This document shows, one piece after another, positions 61,952 to 64,000 of a DNA stretch of 64,000 nt. A program made the position numbers and the translations under genes. The number at the start of each line of letters is the position of its first letter. Positions within the stretch are counted from its first letter, which is position 1. The stretch spans positions 2,666,001-2,730,000 of the forward strand of contig WSYJ01000060.1 in NCBI GenBank assembly GCA_020186115.1. The letters are read 5' to 3'. Origin of the DNA: Histomonas meleagridis (lineage: Eukaryota > Parabasalia > Tritrichomonadida > Dientamoebidae). Below the pieces are notes generated by a model. The model saw only the letters and a program-made list of their open reading frames with translations. It was not told the DNA's origin and did no database searches.

Positions 61952-62364
61952 GCACTCACACGAAAATTTTCGTTCAAAATTTGGGTTAGATGGTCATATC
62001 ACTTTTTACATATGGCATTTTATTATTAGGGTGGCCCGATAATATTGGCACAAACTTTTGATCGATTTATATTGAATTTATGATAGCATAAAATTTAAAA
62101 AATCTCAAATATTTATGAAAACTCATTGGATCCTTTTATTTAGTAATGATTTTGAGTTAATGGATACTTATTTGTTGCTTGTTTGATCAAACAATTATTT
62201 TTTCGAATAAAATATTTCAAGTATTGTTCTAGCATTTGGTCGATTTTTTTTTTGCTATACATTTTTTATAATTTTTTTTGTAGATTCATTTTTACGTTTG
62301 TGGTTCAATTTAAAAAAGGATCCAGTCATTCTCACTCTATATTATATATAATCAAAATTTTAAT
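61952..62364. other. Intergenic region, nothing recognised
   Basis: AT-rich and T-rich. There is no supportable gene in the region upstream of the small ORF at 62365. Confidence 0.4.
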
Positions 62365-62583
62365 ATGCCAAAAAGTAATATCATAAATGAAGATATAGGG
62401 GAAATTATTTTTTATTTCCTAGAACCATTAATATCTAGAGATACAGAAACAAGAAGAATTAAAATTCCAAACATTCAAAATAAACCTCAGAAATTTGAGA
62501 ATGTCTTAACTTACAATATTTTACAATCGGAGTCGAATCTTAATATCTATCATTTTGCCCAACAACTTAAAAACGTTAAATAG
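62365..62583 (+). CDS. Small hypothetical ORF (72 aa)
   Basis: Frame MPKSNIINEDIGEIIFYFLE from the ATG at 62365 to TAG at 62581-62583. Composition is helical, with Ile and Asn. Nothing is recognised. The ORF is short enough to occur by chance in this base composition, but it has a mixed amino-acid composition and an AT-rich upstream. It may also be a fragment of a transposon or surface gene. Confidence 0.25.
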   Translation: MPKSNIINEDIGEIIFYFLEPLISRDTETRRIKIPNIQNKPQKFENVLTYNILQSESNLNIYHFAQQLKNVK

Positions 62584-63102
62584 AAAAATTCTTCTTCAAA
62601 AAATGGCAATCGGAATTTACCCTTTTTTACCCAGTTCACACTTTTGCACAAAAGTTCATGTTGTTTGGGCTTAACGTTCGAACCGGTAGCGTTTGAACCA
62701 ACGATACATTCAAATTGAATACTTATCGAATGAAAACGGTTAACTGTTGAAATTGGTTGTGGTTGTTTTGATATTGAGAGAATTGTTAATAACCGTTTAT
62801 CGTTACGATACTAAGATCCTTGCCCTTCTTTGATTTTAAAACAACAAGAAATCAATCCCTTTGTATATTCCAAAAATAAAATATATTGAATGAAGGCCTT
62901 CAGAATTTTATGCTGAGTTATTCTAAATTTTATCTCAGCGTGCACAATCCAACAAGAAACATATTTTATTACGAAGTAACGTTTATTTCAAAAAGTTGTT
63001 TTGAAAAGAGTCAATTTGTGTGGGAATCAATAGATCAACTGAATTCTACGAATAACTTTTGCAATTGCATTCAAACCACGAGTCAATTTATCCCTCCCAA
63101 AA
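62584..63102. promoter_or_regulatory. Intergenic region rich in Myb-like motifs
   Basis: It contains ACTTTTG-CA-CAAAAGT (inverted repeat, about 62640-62655), TTAACGTTCGAACCGG, TAGCGTTTGAACCAACG, AAAACGGTTAACTG and AATAACCGTTTATCGTTACG within about 200 bp (62670-62815). The density of AACG/AACCG motifs is the highest in the window. They sit about 300-430 bp upstream of surface-protein copy 2. No gene was seen. Confidence 0.45.
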
Positions 63103-64000
63103 ATGTTTGTTTTGTCTTTCTTCTTCGCTCATTGTCAATCAAGTCAATCCATAAGCTTAAATGTGCAGGTTAATACTTCGTATGCATCTGGTAAAGGTGG
63201 TGCATATTTAAGTTGGTCAAAAATTGAAAATCAAGAAATATATTATAAAGTTTTCCAACAAAGTTATGACACAGATGCTGATGAGTATGATACTACCTGG
63301 AAACAAATAAGTACATATAAATCAGGTACACATCTTAATATATTAAACATCTATCCAAGTCAAACTGATGGAAATAAAGGACAAGGTTCATCATGGGCTG
63401 GGAGTTATAACACTTATAATGTCAATTTTCAATATAAAAATGAAGAAGGTTCTGATGTCTGGCATACACTGCCGAAATCAGCCTCATTAAAAAGTTTGGA
63501 TGGAAGGAGGTATCATGATAGATAGTGATGGATCCAGAACCACCTTCGAACCTTATGGCATTGATACTTCTACAGGTGAACAACTGATTTCTGTCACACC
63601 CATCTCAATTAATGATTTTGAAGAAAAAGCAAATGATGACGAATTTCTATACAATTATAGTGTTATTGTTTTTGGAACATGGGATGCCAGTACTGGTTAT
63701 GGAATCTCAACAGAAACAGCTAAAGGTGCAGTGACAAGATATATCAACAAAGGGTATGGATTTTTGGCAGGACATGATTCAATCGTATACAGCTTCTATA
63801 TTAATGGTGTTGCAACAAGTTTACTTTCAATCAGAGATCTTTTTGGGATTAAATCTCAATCTGTTGATAGTTCTTATAATGGTGTAAATATTCAATATCA
63901 ATTTATTACACAACAAACTATTACCATTGTTCGCAAAGGTTTGTTAACAAATTATCCATATCAAATTGGTGACATTGGAACTGTTCTCACAATCCCAACA
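63103..64000 (+). pseudogene. Surface protein, second copy (frameshifted, continues past window)
   Basis: Starts [15 protein letters not shown] and is almost identical to the copy at 54028 for the first ~380 bases. One extra A in the run at about 63488-63493 (AAAAAGTTTGG against AAAAGTTTGG) then shifts the frame and the ORF ends at 63523-63525. The DNA beyond keeps the homology in the shifted frame to the end of the window. The 54779-54848 region, however, is replaced here by a clearly different sequence (about 63856-63928), while both sides remain identical. The 3' half is not in the window, so whether the gene still makes an anchored protein is unknown. No homology exists upstream of CCCAAAATG. 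Confidence 0.75.

Overview
This window looks like nuclear DNA from a parabasalid flagellate. Tritrichomonas foetus or a close relative is the best guess, but it cannot be proved from the window alone. It is very AT-rich and gene-dense, and almost every housekeeping gene is one uninterrupted ORF. Initiator-like TCAYTW motifs sit a few bases upstream of several ATGs, including those of polyubiquitin, the P4-ATPase and an ABC transporter. The accessory families also fit: DUF3447/ankyrin proteins, a BspA-like leucine-rich fragment, mariner and Mutator-like (MULE) transposons, and large surface proteins with a C-terminal membrane anchor. A flagellar gene (CFAP206) agrees with a flagellate.

Layout. 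1-459: C-terminus of a helical-repeat (importin-beta-like) protein. 710-4095 (minus): DUF3447/ankyrin gene followed by 13 ankyrin-repeat mini-exons split by spacers of about 71 nt. 4470-6596: ubiquitin protease. 6880-7190: decayed ankyrin cassettes. 7221-14939 (minus): giant HECT ubiquitin ligase. 15884-16981: CDK-like kinase. 17519-18511: unknown gene. 18678-18752: tRNA-Met. 19056-21816: MULE copy A. 22141-23270: dead mariner. 23372-26533 (minus): second ankyrin gene, with a perfect 170-bp tandem array. 26638-26710: tRNA-Lys. 26898-44383 is a conserved block: R2R3-Myb, borealin-like protein, a multi-pass membrane protein, eL34, an E2 enzyme divergent from PEN-2, uL13, a large helical-repeat protein, a U2AF-large-subunit-like protein, CFAP206, a P4-ATPase and a 28-bp minisatellite. 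44384-48542: frameshifted cupin gene and two divergent, broken ABC half-transporters. 48789-52066: MULE copy B, inverted relative to A. 52070-53335: third ankyrin gene, broken by the MULE. 54028-56400: surface protein. 57126-59279: NAK-family kinase with eight DPF motifs. 59818-61302: PACS-like sorting protein. 61472-61933: two-repeat polyubiquitin. 63103-64000: frameshifted, mosaic second copy of the surface protein.

Functional themes. Several genes act in ubiquitin signalling (ubiquitin protease, HECT ligase, E2, polyubiquitin). Others act in membrane traffic (NAK kinase, PACS-like protein, P4 flippase, PEN-2). They are scattered and show no sign of operons.

The most unusual feature is the ankyrin family. 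At three separate loci each 32-33-codon ankyrin repeat stays open and in register. Each is separated from the next by an AT-rich, stop-containing spacer that is most often exactly 71 nt long, without consistent GT-AG ends. The last array even ends in a capping repeat with its own stop codon. This looks like one intron-like element per repeat in a lineage known for very few introns, or else a cassette reservoir. RNA data would decide.
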